DNA of 64,000 nucleotides from Dyadobacter sp. 3J3 (GTDB lineage: Bacteria > Bacteroidota > Bacteroidia > Cytophagales > Spirosomataceae), in the NCBI RefSeq assembly GCF_009801115.1, contig NZ_VTOL01000001.1, positions 751,048 through 815,047 on the forward strand, in the 5' to 3' direction. The position numbers and the translations under genes are program-made. Below are positions 17,146-27,117 of this stretch, piece after piece (position 1 is the stretch's first letter; each line of letters opens with the position of its first letter). The notes under the pieces were generated by a model. It made no database searches and was not told the origin of the DNA. It saw nothing but the letters and a program-made list of their open reading frames with translations.

Positions 17146-20100
17146 ATGAGGAAGTTTCTACAATCACTATTGGGTATCTCACTGCTGCTCAGCAATCAGC
17201 TTTACGCCCAGGACGTCAATGTAACCGGGAAGGTTATAGCAGACGACGGTTCTACATTACCGGGGGTTAATATTGCTGTAAGATCGACTACAAATGGCAC
17301 AACAACTGACGTTCAGGGGAGTTATAGCATTCAGGTAAAACAAGGTGCTACATTAGTATTTAGTTTTATTGGGTTTGCATCAAAAGAAATCGTTGTGGGC
17401 AGCCAGTCTGTCATTAACGTCACGCTTGCCGCAGGCACTAACCAACTTAGTGAAGTAGTTGTAACTGCTCTTGGTGCAGTCCGTGAAAAACGGTCCCTTG
17501 GCTACGCAGTTTCCGATCTGAACGGCGACCAGCTTGCCAAATCCGGAGAATCCAATATCGTACAAAGTCTTGCGGCAAAAACGGCCGGGGTTATTGTAAC
17601 GGGTTCGTCAGGATTGCCTGGCGCTTCCAGTAAAATCGTTTTGCGTGGCCCGGCAACATTTACCGGAGAGCAGCAGCCGCTTATCGTGGTTGACGGCGTT
17701 CCTATCAATAATGAAACCGTGACCTCTTCGGCCGGAGATTATCCGTTCAACGCTAATTTGGGTGGTGTAAATAATTCTAACCGCGCACTTGATATCAATC
17801 CGGACGATATTGAATCTGTAACGATTTTGAAAGGACCAGCCGCTTCTGCATTGTATGGGGCACGTGCAGGAAATGGTGCTATTCTTTATACAACCAAAAG
17901 AGGAAAAAAGCAGAAAGGAATTGGCGTCACGCTTAATTACCGTCTCGAACTTTCCGAGGTGAATAAATTGCCCGATCTGCAAAAAGAATATGCACAGGGC
18001 ACCAGTGGAAAATACCAAACGGCAGATCCGGGACCTGATTTGAGACACGGTACCGATGATGATGTTGCACTGGGAACAGCCAGCAGCTGGGGACCAAAAA
18101 TATCTTCCGATCCGTCTTTGAAATATTATGACAACCCCGGAAATTTCTTTAAAACTGCTGTCTCACACAATACAAACGTTACGCTTTCAGGCGGAAATGA
18201 TAAATCCTCTTTCCGTTTGTCATTTGGAAATCTTACGCAAAACGGTATTATTCCAAACACGGATTATAAAAGAAATTCAGTTCGTTTAACGGCTGATAGT
18301 TATCTGACAGATAATTTCAAAGTAGGTGGAACAGTAAGTTATATCAATTCCGGAGGTATTAAATCCCAGAACGGAAGCAATGTAGCAGGTACGATGCTAA
18401 GTCTTTTACGGACACCGGCTTCTTTTGATCTGAGAGAATATAAATATGCAAACGGATATAACCGGACTTATTTTGCTGCTTATGACAACCCCTTATTTTC
18501 AGCACATGAAAATCCGTTTAAGGACGAAATCAACCGTGTTCTAGGAAATATTTATCTGAATTATCACATGAATAAATATTTCGATGTTACCTATAAACTC
18601 GGTGTGGATTCTTATTCCGACCGTCGCCAGCAGATTTATGCAATCAGCTCGAATGGTGACGACAACTCCGTAGGGTATGGACAGGTCAACTATGATAACG
18701 TTACAAGTCGCGATGTTTATGGCGACTTAATTTTCCGCGGGGAATTAAAACCCACGAATAAATTAGGTATTAATTATACCGTAGGCCACAACATTACCTC
18801 TGCCAATTTTACAGATAATTTCCAGAGAGGCCGTAACCTGACTGTTCAGAATTTCTATAATCTTGGAAACGCTTCTGAATTATACGCTTCCAATAATACG
18901 CAGCGTAAATATACTACGGCAGTATTCGGACAGCTGGATTTCGATTATGCAAGCCAGATTTACGTTTCACTTACCGGAAGAAATGAATGGTCTTCAACTT
19001 TTGGGAAAAGTAAAAACAATTTCTTTTATCCATCAGCTAACGTTTCCTGGGTTTTCAGTGAATTATTCAGTTCTGATATCGTCACATTTGGAAAAATCCG
19101 CTACGCATATTCCGAAGCAGGGATTTCACCTACCGCTTATCGTAATAAAACATTTTTTGGAAAACCTTCTTTTACAGACGGATTTACCAATGGTTTGAGT
19201 TTTCCTTACAACGGTGTGAACGGTTACTCTTACTATAATCAGGTTGTGGGAAACACCAATCTTAAACCGGAACGGGTAATTGGCAATGAAGTTGGGTTGA
19301 ACCTTAAATTTTTGAAACAACGCTTTGACCTTGACCTTACGGTTTACAACCAAAAAACACAGGATATTTTATTGGACAGACCAACAGCTCCGGCATCCGG
19401 ATTTACCGCAGAATATACAAATTCCGGCCAGTTACGTAACCGTGGTGTGGAAGTAATGATTTCTGCCAATGCGATCAAAACAAAAAGTTTCAGCTGGGAT
19501 ATCAGTTTGAACTGGTCCAAAAATGTAAGCAAAGTTTTGAAACTCGCAGAAGGTGTACAGGAATTAAGCCTGGAAAGTGCGTTTACAGGTATTGGCGGTT
19601 ATGCCATTGTGGGCCAGCCGTTGGGTGTGCTTTATGGAACAAAATGGCAGCGTAATGATAAAGGGGATCTGATCATTGGCTCTAATGGGATTCCATTGCA
19701 GGAAACAGCCCAGGGAAATATTGGAAATCCATACCCAAAATGGCTGAGCAATTTACGTAACACATTTACTTACAAAGGCATAAGCCTGACTGCACTGATT
19801 GACGTACGCCATGGCGGAGCAATCTGGAATGGAACTTATGCGCGTCTGAACCGTATCGGGCGGACTCAGGAATCTGCTGATCGTGAAAGAACTTATGTGA
19901 TTCCGGGTGTAACGGCTAGTGGCGAAGCGAATACCAAAGAAGTAACTGCACTTAATTATTTCAGCAGCTATGTTGGTGACGGTGGCGCAGCAGCAGAACA
20001 ATTTGTAGAAAATGTTAACTGGCTCCGTTTGCGGGAAGTTGGTTTGAGCTATCGTTTCAAGTTTAAGAAATATGTCAATTATGTTGATGTTTCTTTCACG

Positions 20101-20247
20101 AGCCGTAATCTGTACCTGAATACAAATTACAAAGGTGTGGATCCGGAAACCAGTTTAACGGGTGCAGGGTCTAACCTGCAGGGATTTGATTACTTCAATA
20201 ATCCGGGTAGCAAATCATATATTTTCGGCGTAAACATCGGATTTTAA
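17146..20247 (+). CDS. SusC/RagA-family TonB-linked outer-membrane transporter
   Basis: 1033 residues. Signal peptide 1-21 (ending LYAQD), then a carboxypeptidase-regulatory-like domain (about 24-100, VTGKVIADDGSTLPGVNI), TonB box/plug region with SEVVVTALG and SVTILKGPAASALYGARAGNG (about 105-250), and a 22-strand barrel ending in the aromatic C-terminus NIGF. SusC forms the channel through which an oligomeric nutrient, held by SusD, is imported with TonB energy. Paired with the SusD gene 24 bp downstream. No carbohydrate-active enzyme, ECF sigma or anti-sigma gene is linked, so the substrate is unknown. Confidence 0.95.
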   Translation: MRKFLQSLLGISLLLSNQLYAQDVNVTGKVIADDGSTLPGVNIAVRSTTNGTTTDVQGSYSIQVKQGATLVFSFIGFASKEIVVGSQSVINVTLAAGTNQLSEVVVTALGAVREKRSLGYAVSDLNGDQLAKSGESNIVQSLAAKTAGVIVTGSSGLPGASSKIVLRGPATFTGEQQPLIVVDGVPINNETVTSSAGDYPFNANLGGVNNSNRALDINPDDIESVTILKGPAASALYGARAGNGAILYTTKRGKKQKGIGVTLNYRLELSEVNKLPDLQKEYAQGTSGKYQTADPGPDLRHGTDDDVALGTASSWGPKISSDPSLKYYDNPGNFFKTAVSHNTNVTLSGGNDKSSFRLSFGNLTQNGIIPNTDYKRNSVRLTADSYLTDNFKVGGTVSYINSGGIKSQNGSNVAGTMLSLLRTPASFDLREYKYANGYNRTYFAAYDNPLFSAHENPFKDEINRVLGNIYLNYHMNKYFDVTYKLGVDSYSDRRQQIYAISSNGDDNSVGYGQVNYDNVTSRDVYGDLIFRGELKPTNKLGINYTVGHNITSANFTDNFQRGRNLTVQNFYNLGNASELYASNNTQRKYTTAVFGQLDFDYASQIYVSLTGRNEWSSTFGKSKNNFFYPSANVSWVFSELFSSDIVTFGKIRYAYSEAGISPTAYRNKTFFGKPSFTDGFTNGLSFPYNGVNGYSYYNQVVGNTNLKPERVIGNEVGLNLKFLKQRFDLDLTVYNQKTQDILLDRPTAPASGFTAEYTNSGQLRNRGVEVMISANAIKTKSFSWDISLNWSKNVSKVLKLAEGVQELSLESAFTGIGGYAIVGQPLGVLYGTKWQRNDKGDLIIGSNGIPLQETAQGNIGNPYPKWLSNLRNTFTYKGISLTALIDVRHGGAIWNGTYARLNRIGRTQESADRERTYVIPGVTASGEANTKEVTALNYFSSYVGDGGAAAEQFVENVNWLRLREVGLSYRFKFKKYVNYVDVSFTSRNLYLNTNYKGVDPETSLTGAGSNLQGFDYFNNPGSKSYIFGVNIGF

Positions 20248-20271
20248 TTTCCACAAAGCATCGTAATCATT

Positions 20272-21654
20272 ATGAAAAAGATATTATTTACATTTCTTGC
20301 CCTGACCGTTGTCGCAACATCATGCAAGGATAAATTTGACGAATACGGAGTAAATCCAAACGACCCTGAAACCGTAACAGCGGCTTCACTCCTTACCGGC
20401 GCGGAAGTTTCAACTTTTGCAGCTTATGGCGGACAACTAGGCCGTGTAACCAGTATGCTTGTACAGCAAACTGCCGGAACTTCGGAGGGATCACAGACGC
20501 AGGCCTTTGCAAACTATACAATCACAGAAGCCGATGTGGTTAACGAATGGGCCAATTTGTATAATGGTTCGTTAAACAACACGCTAACACTGATCAAGGA
20601 TTACGGCGCAGAGAATCCCTACTATGCCGGGATGGCAAAAGTAATCACTGCCATGAATATTGGTATTGCTACGGATCTTTGGGGTGATATTCCCTATACA
20701 GAAGCGATTAAAGCACTTTCAGGAAATTTCAATCCAAAATATGACAAACAGGAAGATGTTATTAAAAGCATCCAGACTTTGCTTGATGAAGCAATTACCG
20801 CCCTTAGTACTGCCAAAACAGCCAATAAATTTATCCCAGGTGCCGACGATCTGATTTTTGGCGGCGATACAAAAAGCTGGATAAATGCAGCCTATATCAT
20901 CAAGGCCCGTTATGCAAACCGTTTGAGCCAAAGTGATCCGACGGGAAGTGCTACCAAAGCGTTGGAATATCTTGCCAAAGTAGACTCATCCGCCAGCGAT
21001 ATGGATGCGAAGTTTTTCAATACAGGAAATACCTATAATCAATGGTACGATTTCTATAACAACCGTACGAATAACCTGAAAATGGGAAAATTCTTTATCG
21101 ATTTTATGGCTGCAACAAAAGATCCGCGTCTGCCATTTTTTGCTACACTGGATGAAGACGGTAAGTATTCTGGCACGCCAGCTGATGATCAGGACCAAAC
21201 GACGACTTCTGACCCAGGACCCGGTATTGCCTCGGCAGATTCCCCAATCGGATTGGCTACTTTTACAGAAGCAAAATTTATTGCGGCAGAAGCTCAGTTA
21301 AGATTAGGCAAAACGGCAGAGGCCGCCGCAGCATACAATATCGCGGTTGTCTCATCCGTGAAACGTGTAACAGGAAGTTCTATCTCAGCAGATTTCGCAA
21401 AAACAACTGCCTCTGAAACTTCGGCATCTTTGACTTTGGAGAAACTGATCACTCAGAAATATGTTGCACTATTTACGCAGATCGAGCCATATAATGATTT
21501 CCGCAGAACAGGTTTCCCAAAACTTACAGCAAATCAGAATTCATCAAAAAAGCAGATTCCGGTACGTTTGCCAACCTCACAGGATGAGCGTGTCAACAAT
21601 CCGAATGCAACCGTAGTGGATGATATTTATACGCCGGTTTGGTGGGACAAATAA
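20272..21654 (+). CDS. SusD/RagB-family nutrient-binding outer-membrane lipoprotein
   Basis: 460 residues. Lipoprotein signal with lipobox VATSC (Cys18), then KFDEYGVNPN, the N-terminal signature of the SusD-like group with four TPR-type helices. MNIGIATDLWGDIPYTEA in the first half and the C-terminal RRTGFPKL and RVNNPN segments are typical. It caps the SusC barrel at the cell surface and binds the ligand. Cotranscribed with susC at 17146; a strong terminator follows at 21672. Confidence 0.93.
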   Translation: MKKILFTFLALTVVATSCKDKFDEYGVNPNDPETVTAASLLTGAEVSTFAAYGGQLGRVTSMLVQQTAGTSEGSQTQAFANYTITEADVVNEWANLYNGSLNNTLTLIKDYGAENPYYAGMAKVITAMNIGIATDLWGDIPYTEAIKALSGNFNPKYDKQEDVIKSIQTLLDEAITALSTAKTANKFIPGADDLIFGGDTKSWINAAYIIKARYANRLSQSDPTGSATKALEYLAKVDSSASDMDAKFFNTGNTYNQWYDFYNNRTNNLKMGKFFIDFMAATKDPRLPFFATLDEDGKYSGTPADDQDQTTTSDPGPGIASADSPIGLATFTEAKFIAAEAQLRLGKTAEAAAAYNIAVVSSVKRVTGSSISADFAKTTASETSASLTLEKLITQKYVALFTQIEPYNDFRRTGFPKLTANQNSSKKQIPVRLPTSQDERVNNPNATVVDDIYTPVWWDK

Positions 21655-21671
21655 CTTTCAGCATTCATAGT

Positions 21672-21716
21672 AAAAGGAAGAGTTGCCCGGATGTTCCTGG
21701 CAACTCTTCCTTTTTT
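21672..21716 (+). terminator. Terminator after first susCD pair
   Basis: AAAAGGAAGAGTTGCC and GGCAACTCTTCCTTTTTT form a perfect 16-bp stem with an 11-base loop and a T run. Confidence 0.92.
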
Positions 21717-22273
21717 ATTGGCAAAGTAACCATTTATAATTTAAAGTATATTAAATCAAACAATCGTAAGTAAAATTATTTTAATTACTACAAAAGAATA
21801 TTTATCCAAATATAATTCTGAAAAACGACGCAGTTCGTATTCTTTTTATACGCTTAACCTATTATAAGAAGAACAAATTGTACCATTAAACGTAGATTAT
21901 ATAAGTTTAATGATTTTATTAAAATAAAATTAAAAATTGGCAATGTTTACGCTCATTTTTTGGACAATTCGCAATGTTGTCTGCTAAATACTGTTTTACG
22001 TATCTTCTTTACCGTTCTGAAAAAGAGACTGATTCTTCTTAACATTATAGTAATAATCCTATTTTATTTATATAAAAACCGACTTCAACCATAATTACAA
22101 TTTTCACATTTAATACTAGATAATTACTGAGAATTATAATATTATATCAGGAAAATAGGTCTACTGCCAAAGTAAATTTTGAATTTTTGTAAAAATACCT
22201 TGTAATGGTTAAAACAATAATTACTTTTGCAACATTAAATTTTCTTAATAAAACCTAACTTAATTTTTAAAGT
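21717..22273. other. Long AT-rich leader before second susC
   Basis: About 550 bp without a gene. Very AT-rich. The only element I can support is the promoter near 22200-22229. No riboswitch or small RNA was recognised, though the length leaves room for one. Confidence 0.5.
22200..22229 (+). promoter_or_regulatory. Promoter of second susCD pair
   Basis: TACTTTTG (22222-22229) matches the TAnnTTTG -7 consensus, and a TTG at 22200-22202 lies 19 bp upstream, the spacing expected for the Bacteroidota -33 element. Predicted transcription start is near 22234, about 40 bp before the ATG. Confidence 0.65.
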
Positions 22274-25200
22274 ATGAGGAAGATTCTATTATCGTTATTG
22301 GGATGTTTGCTGCTTTTGGGCACACAAACGTACGCCCAAGATCGCTCCCTGACTGGAAAGGTCATTGCAGAAGACGGCTCAACATTGCCGGGTGTAAATA
22401 TTTCCGTAAAAGGAACGAACCGGGGATCAACAACAGACGCTAAGGGAGAATATTCGATTGCAGTTTCACAAGGTGCTACACTGGTTTTCAGTTTCATCGG
22501 ATTTCAATCTCTGGAAGCAAACGTTGGTACCCAGTCAGTACTCAACATTACATTAAAAAATGATGTGAGCCAACTACAGGAAGTTGTGGTAACGGCTCAG
22601 GGAATCGAGAAAAAACGTAATGAGCTTGTTTACGCGGCTCAGGGTGTGACCGCTGAGCAAATCACGCAGTCTCGTAACCCGAACGTCATGAACGCGCTTG
22701 CTGGTAAAGTTGCCGGTATGGATATTAAGTCATCAAATGCAATGGGCGGTTCTACCAACGTTGTAATTCGTGGTTTTAAATCAATGACAGGTAATAACCA
22801 GGCACTTTGGGTAATTGACGGCGTTCCTGTTTCCAATGCAAACAACAACTCTAGTACACAGCAAGGTGGTGGTGCAGGTGCTGACTACGGTAATGCCGCA
22901 GCGGATATTAACCCTGACAACATTGCATCTATGAACGTACTGAAAGGAGCTGCTGCTTCTGCACTTTATGGTTCTCGTGGCGCGAATGGTGTAATCATGA
23001 TCACCACTAAAAAAGGAAGAAAAAACAGCTTTGACGTGACGGTTAATAGTGGTGTTACCTGGGGTAAAATTGATAAAACAACTTTTGCCAAATATCAGAA
23101 CGAATATGGTGGAGGTTATGGTGGTGACAAGGCCTCTGATGGCTCTGTAAACCCGGACAGATTTTACTCAGGTAATTTAGGCTCAGGCAATGGACCGATC
23201 GCTCGTTTTGACGATGATGCTTCTTTTGGAGCCAAATTTGATCCAAGCCTTATGGTTTACCAGTGGGATGCACTAGATCCATTCTCTCCTAATTATCAAA
23301 AAATGAGACCTTGGGTTGCTGCTTCTAACGGTCCATCCAAATTTTTTGAAACGGCTGTTACCTCAAACCAAAGCATCAACATTAGCGGTGGTGGTGATAA
23401 AAGCACATTCAAAGTTGGTTTTACAAGAAATGACGAAAAAGGAGTTCTTCCAAACAGTACTTTGAAGAAAAACCTTTTCAACTTTGGAGCTACATATGAT
23501 CTAACTTCGAAATTAGTGGCATCTGCTGCTGTTAACTTCAGCCAAATTACTGGTATGGGACGTTATGGAACAGGTTATAGTGGTAAAAACCCTAACCAGG
23601 CTTTCAGACAGTGGACGCAAACTAACGTTGACCTTCTTGAACAGAAAGAAGCGTATTTCCGTAACTCACAAAACGTAACATGGAACTGGAACGATTACTT
23701 AAAACCAACAGGACCAATTTACGCAGATAACGCATATTTTAACCGTTACCAGAACTACAACAATGATGCTCGTACGCACATCCAGGGATATGCTTCTATG
23801 ACGTACAAACTTGCTGACTGGGTTGATGTAATGGGACGTTATGCGTATGATGGAACTACAGATATGCAGGAAGAACGTACAGCTGTTGGTAGCTCAGGAA
23901 TTCCTGCTTATTCAAGATACGATCGTACCTTCTACGAAACTAACCTTGACTTTTTGGCTAACTTCCGTAAAGCGATTACAAAAGACCTGAGCTTTGCCGG
24001 GGCTTTGGGTACGAATATGAGAAGATCAAAAATGTCTTCTATCCGCGCTGCAACGAATGGAGGTTTGGTAGTTCCAAAACTTTACTCTTTGTCAAACTCT
24101 GTGAGTGCAATTCAGGCACCAGAAGAAATCGTTCAGAAAATTGGTGTAGATGGTATTTTTGCTAATGCATCTTTTGATTACAAAGGCTTGATTAATCTTG
24201 ACCTTGCTGCAAGACAAGACAAATCAACTACGCTTCCAACATCAAATAATACTTATTTCTATCCATCGGTTGGTGCTAACTTTAACTTCTCAAACCTTAG
24301 CTTCCTTAAAACAAGCACATGGTTGTCGGCAGGTAAAATTCGTGCTAACTACGCAGAAGTTGGGAACGATGCTCCTCCTTTGTCTATCTACAATACATAC
24401 GACAAACCAACTGGTATCGGTTCTGTACCATACTTCTCGCTTCCAAACACAAGAAATAACGCTGACCTTAAATCTGAAAGATCTAAAAGTTACGAATTTG
24501 GTGTAGAAGCTTCTTTCCTGCAAGACCGCATTGGTTTCGACGTAACATATTACAAAACAAATACGCTTGACCAAATCATTCCTGTAACGATTTCATCTGC
24601 GACTGGTTACACAGCAAGATACGTGAATTCAGGAGAGATGCAGAATAAAGGTGTTGAGATCGCTGCCTTCATTACACCGATCCAGACTTCCAACTTCTCA
24701 TGGAAAATGAATGTGAACTTTACAAGAAACCGTAACGAAGTGCTTAGCCTTTACGGAGATGTAACAAATGTTCAGATCAACTCTTTCCAGGGTGGTGTTA
24801 CAGTAAATGCTGCACTTAAAGTTGATCCTCTTACAGGAAAAGCATCAGGCGGTGGATATCCATATGGTGTGATCAGAGGAACAAACTTCTCTTACAACGA
24901 TGCAGGACAAAAAATTGTTGGTACAAACGGTATCTACAAACCAACTGCAAGTTCTGCCGAGATCATCGGTAATCCAAACCCGGATTGGTTAGGTGGTGTT
25001 TCCAACACATTGAAATACAAATCACTTGCGCTTAGCTTCCTGGTTGATATACGTAAAGGCGGCGATATCTGGTCACTTGATCAGTGGTACGGAGAAGGAA
25101 CAGGTCTTTATCCTGTAACAGCTGGTTTGAACGAACTTGGAAATCCTAAAAGAGATCCGGTTTCACAAGGTGGTGGTGTATTATTCCCAGGTGTACAAGC

Positions 25201-25558
25201 TGACGGAACTCCAAATACAGTTAGAGCTCAAAACATCGACGGTAACGGTGCAACTGCTTATGGTTATGCTGCAAATGGTCCTCGTGCTGCTTACATCTAC
25301 GATGGTAGCTATGTGAAATTGAGAGAAGTTTCTCTTAACTATTCACTTCCAAATGCAATCGTTTCTAAACTGCGGGCATTCAAAGAAATCAATGTGGCCC
25401 TTATTGGTCGTAACCTTTGGATCATCCACAAAAACATGAAGTATTCAGATCCTGAAGATGGATTGAGTTCAGGTGCAGGTAATGGAGCAGGTGGATACCA
25501 AAGTGGTGCTTATTCAGCTGTTAGAAGTTATGGTTTCAATGTTAAATTCCGTTTCTAA
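22274..25558 (+). CDS. SusC/RagA-family TonB-linked outer-membrane transporter
   Basis: 1094 residues. Signal peptide 1-21 (ending TYAQD), regulatory-like beta-sandwich domain (24-100, LTGKVIAEDGSTLPGVNIS), plug with QEVVVTAQGIEKKRNELVYA and NVLKGAAASALYGSRGANG, and barrel ending NVKFRF. The first ~100 residues are strikingly similar to the SusC at 17146, whereas the barrels differ, so the pairs are related by an old duplication or domain exchange. Asn/Gly-rich loops suggest a large extracellular surface. The gene is 9 bp from its SusD partner. Ligand unknown. Confidence 0.95.
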   Translation: MRKILLSLLGCLLLLGTQTYAQDRSLTGKVIAEDGSTLPGVNISVKGTNRGSTTDAKGEYSIAVSQGATLVFSFIGFQSLEANVGTQSVLNITLKNDVSQLQEVVVTAQGIEKKRNELVYAAQGVTAEQITQSRNPNVMNALAGKVAGMDIKSSNAMGGSTNVVIRGFKSMTGNNQALWVIDGVPVSNANNNSSTQQGGGAGADYGNAAADINPDNIASMNVLKGAAASALYGSRGANGVIMITTKKGRKNSFDVTVNSGVTWGKIDKTTFAKYQNEYGGGYGGDKASDGSVNPDRFYSGNLGSGNGPIARFDDDASFGAKFDPSLMVYQWDALDPFSPNYQKMRPWVAASNGPSKFFETAVTSNQSINISGGGDKSTFKVGFTRNDEKGVLPNSTLKKNLFNFGATYDLTSKLVASAAVNFSQITGMGRYGTGYSGKNPNQAFRQWTQTNVDLLEQKEAYFRNSQNVTWNWNDYLKPTGPIYADNAYFNRYQNYNNDARTHIQGYASMTYKLADWVDVMGRYAYDGTTDMQEERTAVGSSGIPAYSRYDRTFYETNLDFLANFRKAITKDLSFAGALGTNMRRSKMSSIRAATNGGLVVPKLYSLSNSVSAIQAPEEIVQKIGVDGIFANASFDYKGLINLDLAARQDKSTTLPTSNNTYFYPSVGANFNFSNLSFLKTSTWLSAGKIRANYAEVGNDAPPLSIYNTYDKPTGIGSVPYFSLPNTRNNADLKSERSKSYEFGVEASFLQDRIGFDVTYYKTNTLDQIIPVTISSATGYTARYVNSGEMQNKGVEIAAFITPIQTSNFSWKMNVNFTRNRNEVLSLYGDVTNVQINSFQGGVTVNAALKVDPLTGKASGGGYPYGVIRGTNFSYNDAGQKIVGTNGIYKPTASSAEIIGNPNPDWLGGVSNTLKYKSLALSFLVDIRKGGDIWSLDQWYGEGTGLYPVTAGLNELGNPKRDPVSQGGGVLFPGVQADGTPNTVRAQNIDGNGATAYGYAANGPRAAYIYDGSYVKLREVSLNYSLPNAIVSKLRAFKEINVALIGRNLWIIHKNMKYSDPEDGLSSGAGNGAGGYQSGAYSAVRSYGFNVKFRF

Positions 25559-25567
25559 GAAATAAAT

Positions 25568-27025
25568 ATGAAAAAATTATCAATTCTGGTTGCGTCCATC
25601 TTTATGTTAACCGCTTGCGTTGACAGCCTGGACGACTACAACGTGGACACAAAGAAAGCGACGGCTGTTCCAGCAGTAACTTTGTTCTCCAATTCATTGA
25701 AGGGGCTTATTGACGATGTCACAACGCCAAGCGTAAACACAAACAATTTCCGTTTGTATGTTCAGCAGTGGTCAACAACGACATATCTGGATGAGCCTCG
25801 TTACAATTTGACTGCACGTACCATTCCTCAGTCTTTCTGGCAGGCTATCTACCGTGACGTGATCTCTGATATCACGGAGGCAAAGAAAATCCTTAATGCC
25901 AATACTTTGGTAGCTGCGGATGCAAAAGCCAATCAGTTGGCTCAGCTGGAAATAACTGAAATTTACGCATGGTCAATCCTTGTGAATACTTTCGGTAACA
26001 TTCCTTATACTCAGTCGATGGATCCAAACAATCCACTACCTGCTTATGACGACGCAAAAACTGTTTATTATTCTCTTTTAGACAGATTGGATGCTTCTCT
26101 TGCATCGATCAATACAACAGGCGCTGCATTTGGATCAGGTGACTTGATCTATAAAGGTGATATGACAAAATGGAAAAAGTTTGGTAACTCGCTAAAATTG
26201 AAAATGGCTCTTATCATCGCGGATAGTGACGAAGCAAAAGCAAAAGCACTTGTTGCAGCTGCTGCGCCAAACGTTTTCACTTCCAATGCAGACAAAGCTG
26301 CCTTCGCTTACGTAAGCACGCCTCCAAACTATAACCCGGTAGCACAAAATCTTAACGCTTTATTCTCAAGCCGTCAGGATTATGTAATCGCTTCTACTTT
26401 TATCAATCCGCTTAACGAATTGAACGATCCAAGAAGACCTATATTCTTTACGCCAACAACGGCGGGAACTTATGTTGGAGGTAACTATGGATTCCTAAAC
26501 ACTTATTCTGCTTTCTCTCATCCAGGTACTAAGATCATAGACCCAACTTTGGAAGGTCTTTATATGGATTACAGCGAAGTTGAATTTGATTTGGCAGAAG
26601 CTGTTGAAAGAGGATTTATCACAGGTAGTGCAGAAGATCATTATAACAAAGCCATTACGGCGTCAATCACATACTGGGCAAGCCAGGCATCTTTGACAAC
26701 AGGCCCAGCAGACGCTGCTACTTATCTTGCCCAGCCAAAAGTGGCTTACAAAACAGCAACGGGTGATTGGAAACAAAAAATCGGTACTCAGAAATGGATC
26801 GCTCTTTACAATAGAGGATACGAAGCATGGGTTGAATGGAGAAGATTGGACTATCCAAAATTGTCTCCTCCAACAGGCGGTAACGCTCAGGCAGGTTTAG
26901 CTATTCCGGTAAGAATTATCTATCCGATCAACGAACAGACGCTTAACCCAGCTAGCCGTTCCGCTGCTGCAACAGCTATTGGCGGTGACTTGGCATCTAC
27001 TAAATTGTGGTGGGATAAGTTTTAA
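25568..27025 (+). CDS. SusD/RagB-family nutrient-binding outer-membrane lipoprotein
   Basis: 485 residues. Lipobox MLTAC (Cys17) followed by VDSLDDYNVDTKKATAVPAV, matching the SusD-like_2 branch. EITEIYAWSILVNTFGNIPYTQ in the first third and WVEWRRLDYPKL near the C-terminus are typical. Partner of the SusC at 22274. The transcription unit ends in the strong terminator at 27051. Confidence 0.93.
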   Translation: MKKLSILVASIFMLTACVDSLDDYNVDTKKATAVPAVTLFSNSLKGLIDDVTTPSVNTNNFRLYVQQWSTTTYLDEPRYNLTARTIPQSFWQAIYRDVISDITEAKKILNANTLVAADAKANQLAQLEITEIYAWSILVNTFGNIPYTQSMDPNNPLPAYDDAKTVYYSLLDRLDASLASINTTGAAFGSGDLIYKGDMTKWKKFGNSLKLKMALIIADSDEAKAKALVAAAAPNVFTSNADKAAFAYVSTPPNYNPVAQNLNALFSSRQDYVIASTFINPLNELNDPRRPIFFTPTTAGTYVGGNYGFLNTYSAFSHPGTKIIDPTLEGLYMDYSEVEFDLAEAVERGFITGSAEDHYNKAITASITYWASQASLTTGPADAATYLAQPKVAYKTATGDWKQKIGTQKWIALYNRGYEAWVEWRRLDYPKLSPPTGGNAQAGLAIPVRIIYPINEQTLNPASRSAAATAIGGDLASTKLWWDKF

Positions 27026-27050
27026 TCAAGAGAAAATCTTACAATAAATG

Positions 27051-27083
27051 AAACGGGCAAAATTTAATTTTGCCCGTTTTTTT
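27051..27083 (+). terminator. Terminator after second susCD pair
   Basis: AAACGGGCAAAATT and AATTTTGCCCGTTT make a near-perfect 14-bp stem followed by a T run. The T run merges with the promoter of the next gene. Confidence 0.92.
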
Positions 27084-27084
27084 A

Positions 27085-27092
27085 TATATTTG
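27085..27092 (+). promoter_or_regulatory. -7 promoter element of the aminotransferase gene
   Basis: TATATTTG matches TAnnTTTG and lies 25 bp before the ATG at 27118, directly behind the terminator of the preceding operon. It supports the ATG over the in-frame TTG at 27097. Confidence 0.65.
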
Positions 27093-27117
27093 AACCTTGT
27101 ACTTTATTATCAAACGC

